DNA of 64,000 bases from Atherinomorus stipes. Taxonomy: Eukaryota; Chordata; Actinopteri; Atheriniformes; Atherinidae. The notes beneath the pieces were generated by a model. The model did not search any database and had not been told where the DNA came from. It saw only the letters and a program-made list of their open reading frames with translations. A program made the translations under genes and the position numbers. This document shows positions 47,993 through 59,760 of the stretch, in pieces (the stretch's first letter is position 1; every line of letters starts with the position of its first letter). The stretch spans positions 355,001 through 419,000 of the forward strand of contig JALJCO010003962.1 of assembly GCA_023101725.1 (NCBI GenBank). The letters are read 5' to 3'.

Positions 47993-48632
47993 CATGACTA
48001 GTTAGCTGATAGTTACTTGTATCTTTCTGACAAGAACGTAGGATACTCACTCTCAAAGTAACCTAATTTTAATCAAATATTGTGTAGTTATCTTTTACAA
48101 TTGTCATCGAATAATCTTAAAAGTAACTTCTGAACAATGGAAAAACAATAGTAGATGTACAGAGAGCTTTGCTGAGCTCATCTCACAGTTTGTGTCTCAG
48201 ACTTAATTGTCAAAAAGTGATGTAAGTGTATGTGTGATTAAACGTGATGCAGAAATACAATAGCTGTAATTGTTCATAAAGTAAGAAAGAAAAGGGAAAA
48301 TGATTTGTGTTAAACAAAAACAAGTTATTTACTGCACAAGTGAAATAGTAAATGATAAAGTAAGTTTCTGTCAATGACATATCATTCCAACACACATGAA
48401 ATTACATAGAAAATGAATATGGGTCATTTTTTGATCCATGTTGCGCATTAGAGGGGTAACCACTTAAACATGTTTTTTTATCCAAAATGCTAAAATGCTA
48501 AAGTCAGAATGTTTTATGATCAAAAACAAGTTAATTGAGGAGCACCTTGATTTCTGAATAATGAAATTAATTTACTCCAAAGTTATGTAAAAGATAAACT
48601 CATCTGGGTCACTTTTGACTCATGTCAAAGGG
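47046..48632. mobile_element. TTAA-flanked piggyBac-like non-autonomous element, 1587 bp
   Basis: TTAA lies outside both ends (47042-47045, 48633-48636). The ends are CCCTTTGATGCAC and inward CCCTTTGACATGAG. Just inside lies a larger inverted pair: CCCCTCTAATGTGCAACATG (47072) and the complement of ATCCATGTTGCGCATTAGAG (48435). The phrase ATGGGTC-AAAATG recurs at four or more places, perhaps transposase binding sites. No transposase ORF. TTAA plus a CCC... start is typical of piggyBac relatives. Confidence 0.65.
47918..48005. repeat. Microsatellite with inverted flanks
   Basis: CTAGCTAACTAATGTGTGTG and, beyond the (TA)n core (47953-47985), CACACACATGACTAGTTAGC are near-complementary, so the AT core sits at the tip of a long potential hairpin. 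Confidence 0.7.
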
Positions 48633-48636
48633 TTAA

Positions 48637-48929
48637 TCAATTACCATTCTTTAAAAGGAGAATGTAACATTAAAAAGAGTCGATTGTGTTTAATGAGTAT
48701 CATATCTATGCACAGGCTTGAAGAATACAGATCCGCACACCAGAGAATGCTCCTCAGAAGAATTTAATGCTCTATTTTGTATCCAGCACCCAGCTTATTC
48801 CTTGGGATGTGCGTGAGTTTACTGTCCATATCATATCTATGCACACAAAAATTCAGTTAGATACAATTGATTCCAATTAGCTTTCTGTGTCTCAGTAAGA
48901 AAAAATACAATTTTTTATGACAGCAGACA
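48637..48929. other. No gene recognised
   Basis: Short non-coding spacer between two mobile elements. CATATCTATGCACA occurs twice (48699 and 48828). Confidence 0.4.
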
Positions 48930-49404
48930 GGCTGTTTCCAAATGTCCTCCCTACCCCCTAACACCTCATTCGCTAGAGCTGCACTACAGCACTCTATCTA
49001 CCACGTTCACTCTGCCTGCGATTCGGACATGAAGCTGACTACTTTTTCCTCTCTGCAAATCACATGAATACCAGCTGTCACCGTAGCAACCACGCCCTCA
49101 CCTATGATGCACAAAAAGATCTCATTCCAAATCAAACCCGTAATTTTAGGTGACGATATTTTATTTACTTAACTTGTGTTTAATTCCTTTTCTGTTGTTT
49201 TTTCTGCCACTTGACGTGTCCAACATCTTGCACCATTCAACACTCCTGACAGCAATGCATTGTGGTCTATATTGACCCATCTAGGGACCATCGAAGCTCA
49301 CTAGTTTTCAAGTGCACTACTTTTTTTCTTTCTGGACATTTGGACACCCCTACAAAATGGCATGATCCCTACGTAGGGAATAGGGTGTACATTCAGACAC
49401 AGCC
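48930..49404. mobile_element. 475-bp MITE
   Basis: GGCTGTTTCCAAATGTCCTC on the left and inward GGCTGTGTCTGAATGTACAC on the right are imperfect inverted repeats, followed by CCCTA-type strings on both sides. This GGCTGTGTC...CCCTATTCCCTA pattern is common in teleosts. No coding capacity. Confidence 0.6.
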
Positions 49405-50387
49405 ATAGTCTAACAAGCAGTTAGAGCCTGACCAAATTTTCATTCATTTATTTATTCATTCAAAAAGATGCGTACTAATGAACATAAGTACAAATGCAAA
49501 AGTGTATGTGTGCTATAGAGTTAGCCTTGCAGCTAATTTGCATCTGAGTGTTCTTTGGCAGGTCGCAACAGGGCACAAACAATGTCATTTGGCTCTCTGA
49601 TGATGTAATCAGATAGCAATACTTGTTATCAGTGTTGTCAGAGTTGCCACTCAATCAAGACCTGCGGCTCACACTTAAAATGGGTTCAGTGGGCACATGC
49701 ATCAGACCTTGATGGTTTAAATAACAGTAATAAGTCAGTGTAAGTGGCTGTTTTTATGTCTTCCCTAAAAGTGATGCTGCAAATTAGCATTAAACTAGTT
49801 TATTTCCTGGTTAGTCCCAGTATTTATGCATCCAGCATGCCCACATCCAACATTCAAAGGCTTGAGTCAGACAAATGAAAACCAGTCAGCTGTGTTTCTG
49901 CCTCAAGTTCAGAGATTTGTCCTTTTCAGTTGCAGGACTTGTTGGGAAATTAGTCTTTCTGAGTTTGAAAAAAAGACTCCAATTTACCTGCTTTGCCTTA
50001 ACACTTGGCTCAAACATGTTTAAAAGGGCACCACTAAAGCTCCTATGAAAACATGTTTTATTAAAATAGCTTTTAGTCCCTTGTTGTTTGAGGTGTTTCC
50101 TGTGTGTGTAAACATTTTCTTACTCTGCCATATCTTTTTCTTTAAATCTTAAAGACCCTCAATGTGACTTTTAGACCTTAAAAATATGCGTTTCTGACTT
50201 GTTTTGATGGCACAGCAACATTCATGATGCACATTTTCGAACTGTCACTGCCTAGAGGCGTCCCGAGGTTCAAAAACTGCGCTATGTAAGTTTTGTATCC
50301 GGGACGGGACAGTGGCGTTGCAGCCGATTATTGGTCACTTACTAGCAAACGGATGTAAACCAGACCTGAACAAAGCGGTTGTTTTGA
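49405..50387. other. No gene recognised
   Basis: About 1 kb without supported exon or repeat ends. Confidence 0.45.
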
Positions 50388-50612
50388 ATGTGCATCATGT
50401 CAGATTCTGCAAAGAAATGCAAAGAAATATTACCGCAGGAAGAAAGGAAAAGAAAAAGAGGAAGGGACAGAACAAGAGTCAAGATAAGACTGTCTTTTAC
50501 TGGCTGGAGTGAGCTCACAGTACAGGTACGATGCAAGATGGATGCTAGTTTAGCTGCCGATACGGGGCGCATTACTGAGAAAACTGCTAAAAGTTCCATT
50601 GTGGGCCTTTAA
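50388..50612 (+). CDS. Short basic ORF of the TRVK repeat family, best preserved copy
   Basis: 74 codons from ATG at 50388, or 71 from the second ATG (50397). The sequence opens MSDSAKKCKE, has a basic run RKRKRGRDRTRVKIR, then LSFTGWSELTVQ and DASLAADTGRITEK. The layout (basic stretch, T-R-V-x-I-x-x-x-F-x-x-W-x-x-L, then D-A-x-L-A) resembles the first exon of repeat-encoded fish proteins with a small nucleic-acid-binding-like N-terminal module. I know of no established function. Two other copies in the window (43 kb and 8 kb) keep the same core. No splice donor after the stop is needed to end the frame, and GTTCCATTGTGGGCC at 50592 is shared with the other copy. It is most likely mobile-element derived rather than a host gene. 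Confidence 0.45.
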   Translation: MCIMSDSAKKCKEILPQEERKRKRGRDRTRVKIRLSFTGWSELTVQVRCKMDASLAADTGRITEKTAKSSIVGL

Positions 50613-50705
50613 AAATGAATGTATCTGACACACAAAACAGAAAGCAGCAGCAAGTAAAATTTTTTATGTCTGCTAAGACAAAGAGGGAATATCTGTCTTA
50701 TTAAC
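50440..50705 (+). repeat. TRVK-family repeat, inverted twin of 42983-43246
   Basis: 266 bases, about 98 per cent identical by eye to the reverse complement of 42983-43246. Similarity ends at GTCTTATTAAC on the right. Confidence 0.85.
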
Positions 50706-52397
50706 CTGCTACAGTAAATACACCACTGTTAAACTCATGTGTTTGCTGCTTGGAGCAGAGCTGATATCTCAGATCAACAATTCTTACTGCTGTGTAACAG
50801 CTCCACTGTTAAACAAACGTGTCATGAACACATGCATATTGTGTAGGTTATGTTTAAAAGTTTGCATTCTTCTAACACTGCATGCAGCACTTTCAGACTT
50901 TTCAGGTTCTCCCCATGTAAAGTCTCAGACTCAGGCCTCTAAGTTCATTAATGTATACATTCTCTAGAGTAAAAGCTTTTGGACCCTTAACTTAGTACCT
51001 GGTTATAACACCTTTAAGACCACAACAGAAGTCTTAAGTCTTCTAAGGAATAATCCTGCGAGCTTGGCACAGGAATTTTCTCCTATATGTCAGAATCATT
51101 TCAGCTTAAATGGGGAACATCAGTGCACAGCCATTTTCAGGTTTCACTCCAAGACTTTCAAAGTTTTCCTCTGGCCAAACAGTTCCATTTTTGTTCCATC
51201 AACTAAATTTTTTTTCTTTGGCCGACAGCCATTCAGGTGTGGTATGCTTCCGGCTCTTGCCCTTTTGAAATGTAAACTTTCATCTCAGAGTGAAACCCAA
51301 GCACAGTGAGGAAGCTTTTAACGGGGGATCTAATATTCCCCTGCATCTATCTTTGCCTTTGCACAGATACAAAAAAAAAATGTAATCAAAGACACAAACA
51401 AAAAAATACCCACACAATGATGCTGCTGCTGCCGTGTTTGACAGCAGGAATTTTAACAGTGGGATGATGCTCAGTGACTCGTGAATAATGTTGGGAATTG
51501 TAGTTAAATAGTTTAACTTTTGTGTCATTAGAACAGATAGGTGTCATTTAGGCAACCTTTAGCAAATGTCCAACAGGTTGTCATGAGAGATGAATAACTT
51601 CTGTCATCCCTCCACAAAGGAAATTAATCTCATTCACAGCGTCCATTAGTTGATAAGCCATTTGGGGAACACTTTTTCCACAGATACTAGTTCAGCTGGC
51701 AGCCAGCTGTTAATTTGATGGCCCTCAATTTTAGAATATTTTAGAATGATGTAGTAGGATACTGTCCTTTTTTACACTTTTGTAACTTACATTTCCTTGT
51801 CAAATTTCCTCTGCACAAACTCTTTCTGTAACTCTGTTTCAATCACTTTGTTTTGTTGCACAAAGAACTAAGTGAAGGCAAAGGGCCAAATCAAGCTGCC
51901 TTTGTGTTTCTCAATTAGCTTTGGTATTTGCTTTCCAGTGAAGTCGACAAGTCAACATTCAGCTGCAGCAACAATGACAGCAGCATCCCATCATGTAGTG
52001 TGATCAAGGCCAAGCTTTGCAAAAACTGTTAAGCTTATCAAAGAATCTCCTGAACACTTGAAATACTTGAGGAGGGTGGGAGAGGAGGGCAGTGTGGTTT
52101 GACGTCAAACCTTGCTCAGACTTTGACTCAGATTCAGTTAATATGAATGTGTTTCATTGTCCGTGAATCATGGAGCGAGAATAAAGATGCCAAACAACAA
52201 ATATCATTACTGTCTAAATTACACACATTTAATACTAATAAATCATAAATGGCTTTTAATGTCAGCAGCAATATGCAACTGTGTTTATGTCGCACAGATC
52301 ATTTACTTATAATTAGCCTCCTTGGATGACAAAACAAAAGGACAATTATTTTTGGGAGGAGAGACGATGAGCTCATTTAAGGGCTTTTTGCCATTAC
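50706..52397. other. No gene recognised
   Basis: About 1.7 kb of AT-rich non-coding DNA. Confidence 0.45.
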
Positions 52398-52463
52398 CTT
52401 GAGTGAAGATGACAGGCGGAAGTCTTCCCTGCGGCAAGACCTCAAGGATGGTGACACAAGGAG
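52398..52463 (-). CDS. Candidate 66-bp internal exon, unrecognised
   Basis: On the minus strand the block lies between an acceptor (TTTGCTGTTAG) and a good donor (CTCAAG|GTAATGG). Two frames are open: LLVSPSLRSCRREDF... (phase 0) and PCVTILEVLPQGRLPPVIF (phase 1). 66 bp keeps phase. With the phase-0 frame it would continue from ATGCTG of the candidate first exon at 55745. Too short to identify. Confidence 0.25.
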
Positions 52464-55400
52464 CTAACAGCAAATGCAGAACACACACAAACACACACAT
52501 GCAGCTGTTACAATCTCAACATCTTCACAATCAGGACAGCCTGAGAGATTTAAACTGATTTGAGCAAAGAGAAAATGAGATGCTTCATGATGCAACATGC
52601 ACGGCATCTACGTATATGTTAACCTGTTCTTCTCTTTGATAATAGAAAAAGGCTGAAATACTGTATGTCAGCTCATAACACTTATATTCCAAGTGTACGT
52701 ATTCCAGATATGTGAATACTATAAGCGAAAAGTAGTTATTTGAATGTATTCATGTGTGTGCATTCTTTATATAACCAGCTTATTTCAGTCACACAGAAAA
52801 TATAGTTTTAGGAATTTTTTTTTTTTTGTATGTTTTATTTGATTTTATATATCTTTAGTCATTACATAACTCAGATGCCATATTGTATTCTTTACAGGAG
52901 ATTATTCTATTTGTCTTATAGAGTTTGTTATTTTAGTATGCAGAATTGACACTTTTATTTTGAATCCATTCTTGCAGACCATCTACTTTTGGGTTAATCC
53001 TGTGGCCTTGAAACTGCACTGATGCCCACACTGGGCATCAGACTACTTTTCTGATAGTACTTGTTCATTCAGTAAGCAAAAAAACAGATACATTTCAACA
53101 TTTGTGGTGTTTCTGCGACCATAGATTTTATTGTTAATAATTATAAATCTCTGGTCCACAGTATGTAAAAGTTGCTGCAACTTTTAAGTTACTTCTTGCA
53201 TTCCTCTATTAATGGAGATTTTTCTTTTATGCAAATTCACCTTAAAAAAAAGAGAGAAAACAGAAGATTTAAAATTTAAACAAATTTGGCTTGTTTACAG
53301 TTGCTAGCACAACTTCAAGTATGCTGAAATAGCTTGACTGTTTTCTTGATGTTCTCAGACATTATTTCCTCTGAATATGTGAGCTATTCACCAGCTGACA
53401 GCTTAACACATGTTTTCAGTTAAACACTGCAGAGCTGCTCGAATACATCTTTAGATTTCTAACTTCTTTCCTTTTCTGGTGCAAATAATGCGTAAAAACA
53501 TTGACTGTAAAACAAAGGAGAACTCCTTTGAACAGTTAAAATGAGCGAAAGTGTGGATTAGTAGTTTTGAACCACATGGATATTTCTTCAGCTTACAGCT
53601 GTGTAATGAAAATTTATCATCTGGGAACAAATAGATTAATGATCAAAAAGCTGTGCTTTTCATTTCTGACCTTTTGAGTCAGTGATCATGTGCGTACGGT
53701 GAAATTGAACAGCCCATCCCAGTGACGTGTGCGGGTTGTTGTTCTGCTCTGCCCATTGTGCTTGAATAGCTGTGTTGTGTTGTTGATGCATGCAGTGAAT
53801 TTCCTCTGACAGGGCTGTGTCCCAGAGTGACAGATTCAGACATATGTAGAAAACCATGAGGGCCTGGTCGGGGCTCCCAGGCCAGGTCACTCAACACGCA
53901 CATGGGTCATGTGCAGTAATAACTGCTGCGGACAGGCCAGCTACGAGCAGCCCAAGGCTGCGGGCTGAGCAGAAAGACGACTTTTTCTTCACATCTCTGC
54001 TTGTCATTCTGTCTCCGTTTGTTTCCTTGTGTTTGTCAGAGAAGTGCTTGACCAACACTTCCACGAGCATAGAGACATAACTGTTTTCCTGTTGTTGTTC
54101 GGTCTCGCTTACAGCTACTAGATCATTTATGTTTTCAGTCGAGATTTTCTCAAGACTTTATTCTCACTGCTTCCAGCCTCTCAGCTATACTCACACACAT
54201 CTTCTTAAATTAGTCATTATAAACTAATCAAAATTCCTTAATGTTTTATATTAGGCTGAGAGGTGTATATGTATAGCTGCTTGAGCAATACTTTGAGGAT
54301 ACTGTACATAAGTACACAGAGAACTGATTACATTAGAGGGAACCTGGAGCTAAATCACACTGTAATAAGACTTTTATTACCCAGCAAAAATGTAATAATC
54401 ACATGAAAGACTTGATCTACATATAGCAGAATCAGTAGCATTCAAAAAGGTACAAACCAGCAAAACCTGATTTATTAAAATGCATTAAACAGTCATACTA
54501 GAAATCATCTAACCTTTGAAATACTTGTTTATTTTAAATATACATCAATCCTGCCTTCTTTTCCCAGTAATATTACTGCAGTAATAACTAAATGATAACT
54601 TAAAGAAAACAAAAAAATTGTATTGATAATGCAGTTCCTTAAAATACCCTTTTAAACACAACATTGCCACAGATTTATTTCCAGCTTCTTGTTCTCTTCC
54701 CTCGCCCAACAAATTTCAATTATATTCTGCATGCACCGCATCATCACAGATTAACTTGCAACAGATAACTGTTGACTCATCTGCTGCAGCAACATCTGTG
54801 GGATATGTTTTCACATTCATATATCAACTTTATCTGTGTGTGTGTGTGTGTGCTCTCTATCTTGTCACTGGCTCCCAGTCTAAATTACACTCTGCTAATG
54901 GACATCACGTCTACATCACTGCACAGTGTCAACAGATGCTGCATGCTGGAATAATTTGACACCGAGCAGGACTCCACCCGACAGTTTTACTCCCACTCTT
55001 AACAAGCCTCATTGTAAGCTCCAACATTTGGCTTTTAATAAAATGGGTTGTTTCAGAGAAAACAAGCTTAATAAGACAGGTTTCCCTCCTAAATGCCAGT
55101 TTTATTTTGGGTCTAAACAAAAGGCTGTAAATGACATTATTGAGAACTATTTTGCCATTCTGAGTAAGGAAAACATCTTACAGCTCTGGTCAAGTATTTT
55201 CTCAGAACGATTCATTGGAGTGTTTCAGTAATATTTATTGCTGTGAAAATGAAATTCAAAAATACTTGCATGCAGATGTGAAGTAGTCAATATTAGAATG
55301 TAATAAGAGGCAAAATGATTGAAAAACATTATGAATACCATTCTCTCATTATAGTGCCTGGGATTGCTTCGGCATTTAAATGTATTTTTTCAAAGAAGCA

Positions 55401-55744
55401 TCACTCCGTCCTTGTCAACTGAGGCTTTACAATACAGTAAAACTATAATGCAATAGAAAGAAGTCCCCATCTTTTAAGCTGTGCATCACATTAGGTTTAA
55501 AACTATCTCTCACTGCTTATTAATATATTTCAAGAGGCTCAATTATATGCAAGAACATACTATTTAAAAGCATAGCTTATTGAGATACCAAAAATATCAA
55601 GACAAACCTTGAAGCAAAGTTGACCAAAGTTTGTTTTTCTTTTTTAAAAAGAATTACCTTTGAAATGTTTATCTCAAGACAATACAGCTGTCATATACTG
55701 TCACAAAACTGTAAATTATGATAAATAAGAGATGATATTCTTAC
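52464..55744. other. No gene recognised, possible intron
   Basis: About 3.3 kb without supported exons. It would be an intron if the two neighbouring minus-strand candidates belong to one gene. The frames at 53660-53903 overlap on one strand and lack motifs. Confidence 0.4.
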
Positions 55745-56055
55745 CAGCATTCCTGCTGTTATGGACAACAGAGCACTTGCGCACACAGAGGTTAACAAAA
55801 GGAGCAAAATCCAGTTTCAGAACGCTGACTTAATGTAAGTTAAATCCAGTTGAAAACCCTCCAGTGCAGAGGAAAGTGGAGCTGTAGTCCTCATCATTCA
55901 TTCTCCCGAGAAGCGCACATTTAGCACAAAGCCTTTCACACACTTTAGCTCTGTCCCTGTGATTCAGCCTCTCCCTCCTCCGCCTCTCTCAGCTGCTTGT
56001 GAGCTCCCAACCTCCAGCCGCTGCTTCCCCCTCTCCTCCTTGCCGTCCTCATGAC
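55745..56055 (-). promoter_or_regulatory. Candidate first exon and promoter of a minus-strand gene
   Basis: Read on the minus strand, a C/G-richer stretch with purine-rich runs (GGAGAGGGGGAAGCAGCGGC) leads to an untranslated-looking exon that ends GCAGGAATGCTG|GTAAGAAT, a strong donor. The only late ATG (55750-55748) would give Met-Leu before the splice. This is how many vertebrate 5' exons look. The downstream gene is unidentified and would lie at lower coordinates. Confidence 0.4.
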
Positions 56056-56060
56056 ACGCA

Positions 56061-57539
56061 TGCACTCTTCCAAAAGAGCTGCGAGGTAACGTCCATCGCA
56101 GCATTTTACTCTCTTTTCTTCATCCTTCCTCCCACATTTGCCTTCTGATGTGCTTCACCCCTTTTCATCTTCTCTCTCAGACACCACTCCAAACATCTGT
56201 CATGCTTTATGTCTTAGAGCCTCCATCACTGTTCGACTCTTGCTCTCAGTTCATGCTTCACTTTATTCATTTGACTCTTCCCTTGGCTTGCAGGCTGTTT
56301 GTCTTCAAGCAAACTTTTTGTTGATGTTGTAGTTGCTGTACATATTTATACGCCTCATTGATCCAGCCTGCTGATAATATCAGTTGTTTTATGTGTATAC
56401 ACCTTAAAAAAGACAAAACTAACAATGACAGCAAGAGATAAAGATGTGAATTATTGCATTACAATAATGAGAGGTGACTGTGCTGCAATATTCATAAGAA
56501 GGTAGAATACATCTATCCTCTCATGGGGCATTTGTCCAGCACTGCCATTTTTGCCCTTTGCCCATGTGCACAGCTTTCATGGTGTCTGGCATGGTGGTCA
56601 CATCCATCCTCTTTGTGTTGGCCCAAGGGAGCAGAGCAGGAGCAGCATTCATTTGAAATCCTGCCCACAAATGCAACTGGAAACACTTGGCAACACTTTG
56701 AAATGCATATTCTTAATTTGCCTTTTCTTTGGCGTACTTGAAACTGGCTCATCCAACAGCAAAGACATTTAAAGTGTAATGAAAATTGAGGCTTACAATG
56801 TGCTGAAAGAAACTGTGGAAGAAATTATATGGCCAGAGAAAATGAATATACAGGAGTGCACATGCTGAGCTATATTATGTAACTTGATCCTCAAGGCTTT
56901 TTGTAAACCTGCCAAATAGATTACTATAGGAAATGTCCCATGTTGTAGAAAAAGGGTAATGCTGTATGTATGACTGCTTCCTTACAAGATATGACCTGGC
57001 TTCTAGATCATGTTGAGAGCCAGTAGCATGAGTGTGACATGATGGCACGCTGTGGTTGGCTATACATCTCTAGCCTGATGCAAAACGGTATGGAACAAGT
57101 TCTGTTAAAAGTCAAATTATGAATAATCTAATACTAAACATGCAATGTTTTTCAAATGAATGATTTGTGATAAACTGGTGGCCTATGATCTACGATGATA
57201 TTGTGATCATGTTGAATCTGAACAATTTAAACAAAACTTTTATTGACTTTTACTCCTAAAAAATAGTATCACTAAAATTGCAATATTAATGAGCTCTCAA
57301 CCTCCATGTTGTACTCACATTATTTAGTTGGTACAATATGATTTAGGTATTTAATCCAAGCTGTGAGTATACCCATTTTCACACATCAGAGCCAGAAATA
57401 CACTGGTTTTGGTTTATACTTTTGGTGTGTTCCTTTTCATGTCCAAATATCCAAGTTTCTTGTGGAAATACAGCATCAGCTGGAATTTATCCCCAAGTTA
57501 GATTTTCAGTGGTAAAATGACTGAAACAACCCCCTTCCC
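56061..57539. other. No gene recognised
   Basis: A hydrophobic frame near 56567-56660 (FMVSGMVVTSILFVLAQGS) lacks splice support. The remainder is AT-rich non-coding. Confidence 0.4.
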
Positions 57540-57985
57540 TGTCTTAAAGGCCCAACAATCCAAACCCAAATCTCTCTGCCTTTATCATTAGGCTTAAAAC
57601 TTTTCTTTTTGATAAATCTTATAGTAAAAGGACGTTAGCCATCCCTGAGTTATTCATAGGCTTAGACTGCTGAGGGACATCTCATGATACACTGAACACT
57701 TCCTTCCCCATTTCATCTCTCTGCTCTTTATTTTCCATGTACAATATAAACTTATGCAAGTATTCACATCATTAACTCATATTTCTCCTCTCTCAGCAGG
57801 TCTCCCTGGATAGAAATTGCAGTGTCTGTTGGCCTTTCTTTCCTGTCCTTTCCACTCCAAAATTCTGTGTTTTGTCTTTCAGCATGGCTCTGTGGTGGAG
57901 TTGTGACCCATCTAGGGGATTCCCTGCCTCTCACCTGATAGAAGCTGGAATACTGGAAGGTTAGCTGGCTGGATGCTCCATCCAA
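57540..57985 (+). mobile_element. L2-type LINE ORF end plus 3' untranslated region
   Basis: From 57596 a frame reads KTFLFDKSYSKRTLAIPEL then FIGLDC and stops, the C-terminal ending of a common fish L2-clade LINE (LKTFLFDK.YS). GACATCTCATGATACACTGA and GTGTCTGTTGGCCTTTCTTT are the family's 3' untranslated blocks. 5'-truncated. Confidence 0.6.
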
Positions 57986-58263
57986 GAATGGTAACTCAAG
58001 CTCTCTGATGACGATATGGTCATCAATATCAATATTGCAGCTGATATAATATTCCCACAAGAATACAAAAAAAAAAAAAAGTGCAGTTTGTCCAAATCTC
58101 TCAAAACCAGCCTTTATCTCACAAAAAGGTCCCGAAATTGTACAATTTTAGTCAGTTTTCTTTCCTTTGTTCCCCACAGGACTTCTGTATGTCTTCATAT
58201 GTTAGCACAGTGCTGTTCAACAGCTCCAATCTTCGTGTCTTATGAGTATTGATTTGTCCACAA
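57986..58263. other. No gene recognised
   Basis: Short spacer between two LINE fragments, with a 14-base A run. Confidence 0.4.
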
Positions 58264-59760
58264 ATTGAAGTCAAAGTCAAAGTCAACTTTATTGTCAAAT
58301 GTGCCACATGTTAGCCATACAGCACAGATGAATTTACAGTCCTCTCAAACCCACAGTGCACATAATAAAATATAATGAACTATAAGATAAAAATATGAAA
58401 TTATAGGAATCCACTCGGATAGCCTAGAAATCTAGACACAAAACAGTTCAAATACTAAAGAAGATTACAAATTTACAAATGGGTTGGCAGACAATGTGAA
58501 CGGTATTGCAATCCTAATGTAGGAAGTAGTGCAGATATTACAGTGCAGTGACAATGTAAACAATGTAACTTTAGCGTGTTACAGTAAAGTTTGACAGTGT
58601 AAGAGTACGGTGGTCCTGATGGACAATAGTGCAAATAGTCAATGTAAACAATGTAACTGTACATGTACAGTAAGTTTTTAGCAATGTAACAGTACAGTGG
58701 CAATAGTGCAATAATGCATATGGGAGAGTAAACTGAGTAGCAGTCCTGATGGGTGCAATAGTGCAGTATGTAGTAGTGCCATTTAGTACAATGCTCTGCA
58801 GTGTTGAACTGGTGCCATGGTGATGATAAGGTGAGGTGTGCAGTTCTGAGGTAGGTGAGTTTGGGGGGGGGGGGGGGGTGGGGGCAGGGCAGGGAGGGAG
58901 TTGAATGTCCTCACTGCCTCATGGAAGAAGCTGTCTCTGAGCCTACTGGTTCTGGCCCGGAGACTCTGCAGCCTCCTCCCTGACGGCAGCAGGGTGAGGA
59001 CACTGGGTGGGGTGGATGTGGTCACTTGCGATCCTGGTGGCTCTGCAGGTGAGGCGGGAGTGGTAAATGTCCAATAGAGAGAGGAGGGGGACACCAACGA
59101 TCTTCCCAGCTGCTTTCACGGTGCGCTGGGCTCTTGCTTTTTTCAGTTTCTGCAGGAAGTAGAGTCGCCGTTTGGCTTTCTTGGCCAGGGACGTGGTGTT
59201 GGTGTCCCAGGACAGGTCTTGGGAGATGTGGACAACCAGGACACCCAGGTGCTGCTCACCCGCTCCACCTCAGCACCGTTGATGATCAGTGGAGCATGCT
59301 GAACAGGCTCTCTCCTGAAGTCTACCACCATCTCCTTGGTCTTCTCCACGTTCAGATGGAGGTGGTTGTCCTTGCACCACGTGACCAGACGGCTCACCTC
59401 ACTCCTGTAGTTTGTCTCATCGTTGTTGTTGATGAGAACCACCACGGTCGGGTCGTCTGCAAACTTAATGAAGAGGTTGGAGCTGAATGTTGGAGTGCAG
59501 TTGTGGGTCAGCAGAGTAAAGAGGAGGGGGCTCAGCACACATCCTTGGGGGGCCCCCGTGTTCAGGGTGATGGTGCTGGAGGTGTTGCTGCCGACCTGAA
59601 CTGCCTGTGGTCTCCCCGTCAGGAAGTCCAGCAGCCAGTTGCAGAGGGAGGTGTTGAGCCCCAGCTGGACCAGTTTGACAATGAACTGCTGGGGGATGAT
59701 CGTGTTGAATGCTGAGCTTAAGTCGACGAACAGCATTCTGACACGTGAGTCCTTGGTCTC
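58264..59760 (-). mobile_element. CR1/Rex1-type LINE, 5'-truncated, with reverse transcriptase part
   Basis: On the minus strand the element enters inside the reverse transcriptase and ends in AATAAAGTTGACTTTGACTT, a short tandem 3' tail (58264-58290 on the plus strand). The 3' untranslated region is a minisatellite-like repeat of CAATGTAACAGTACAGTGG and related units (58490-58790). There is no obvious target duplication. Confidence 0.75.
58850..59760 (-). pseudogene. LINE reverse transcriptase fragment
   Basis: Reverse transcriptase of a non-LTR retrotransposon, which copies the element's RNA into DNA at the target site. Visible in order: [54 protein letters not shown], the catalytic FADD box ([16 protein letters not shown]), [20 protein letters not shown] and [20 protein letters not shown]. 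After VSSTWVSWL the frame is disturbed. A stretch normally joining this to the C-terminus is missing, then LTLLPSGRRLQSLRARTSRL and RDSFFHEAVRTFNSL close the protein. The first 37 or so residues of the open frame before FVDLSSAF are not LINE. The endonuclease domain is absent. Confidence 0.8.

Noticed and set aside
56523..56772. Hydrophobic segment resembling a membrane helix of a transporter
   Set aside because: A single hydrophobic stretch in one of several open frames; no acceptor/donor pair and no second helix.
59134..59715. 193-codon plus-strand ORF
   Set aside because: Antisense shadow of the LINE reverse transcriptase on the minus strand.
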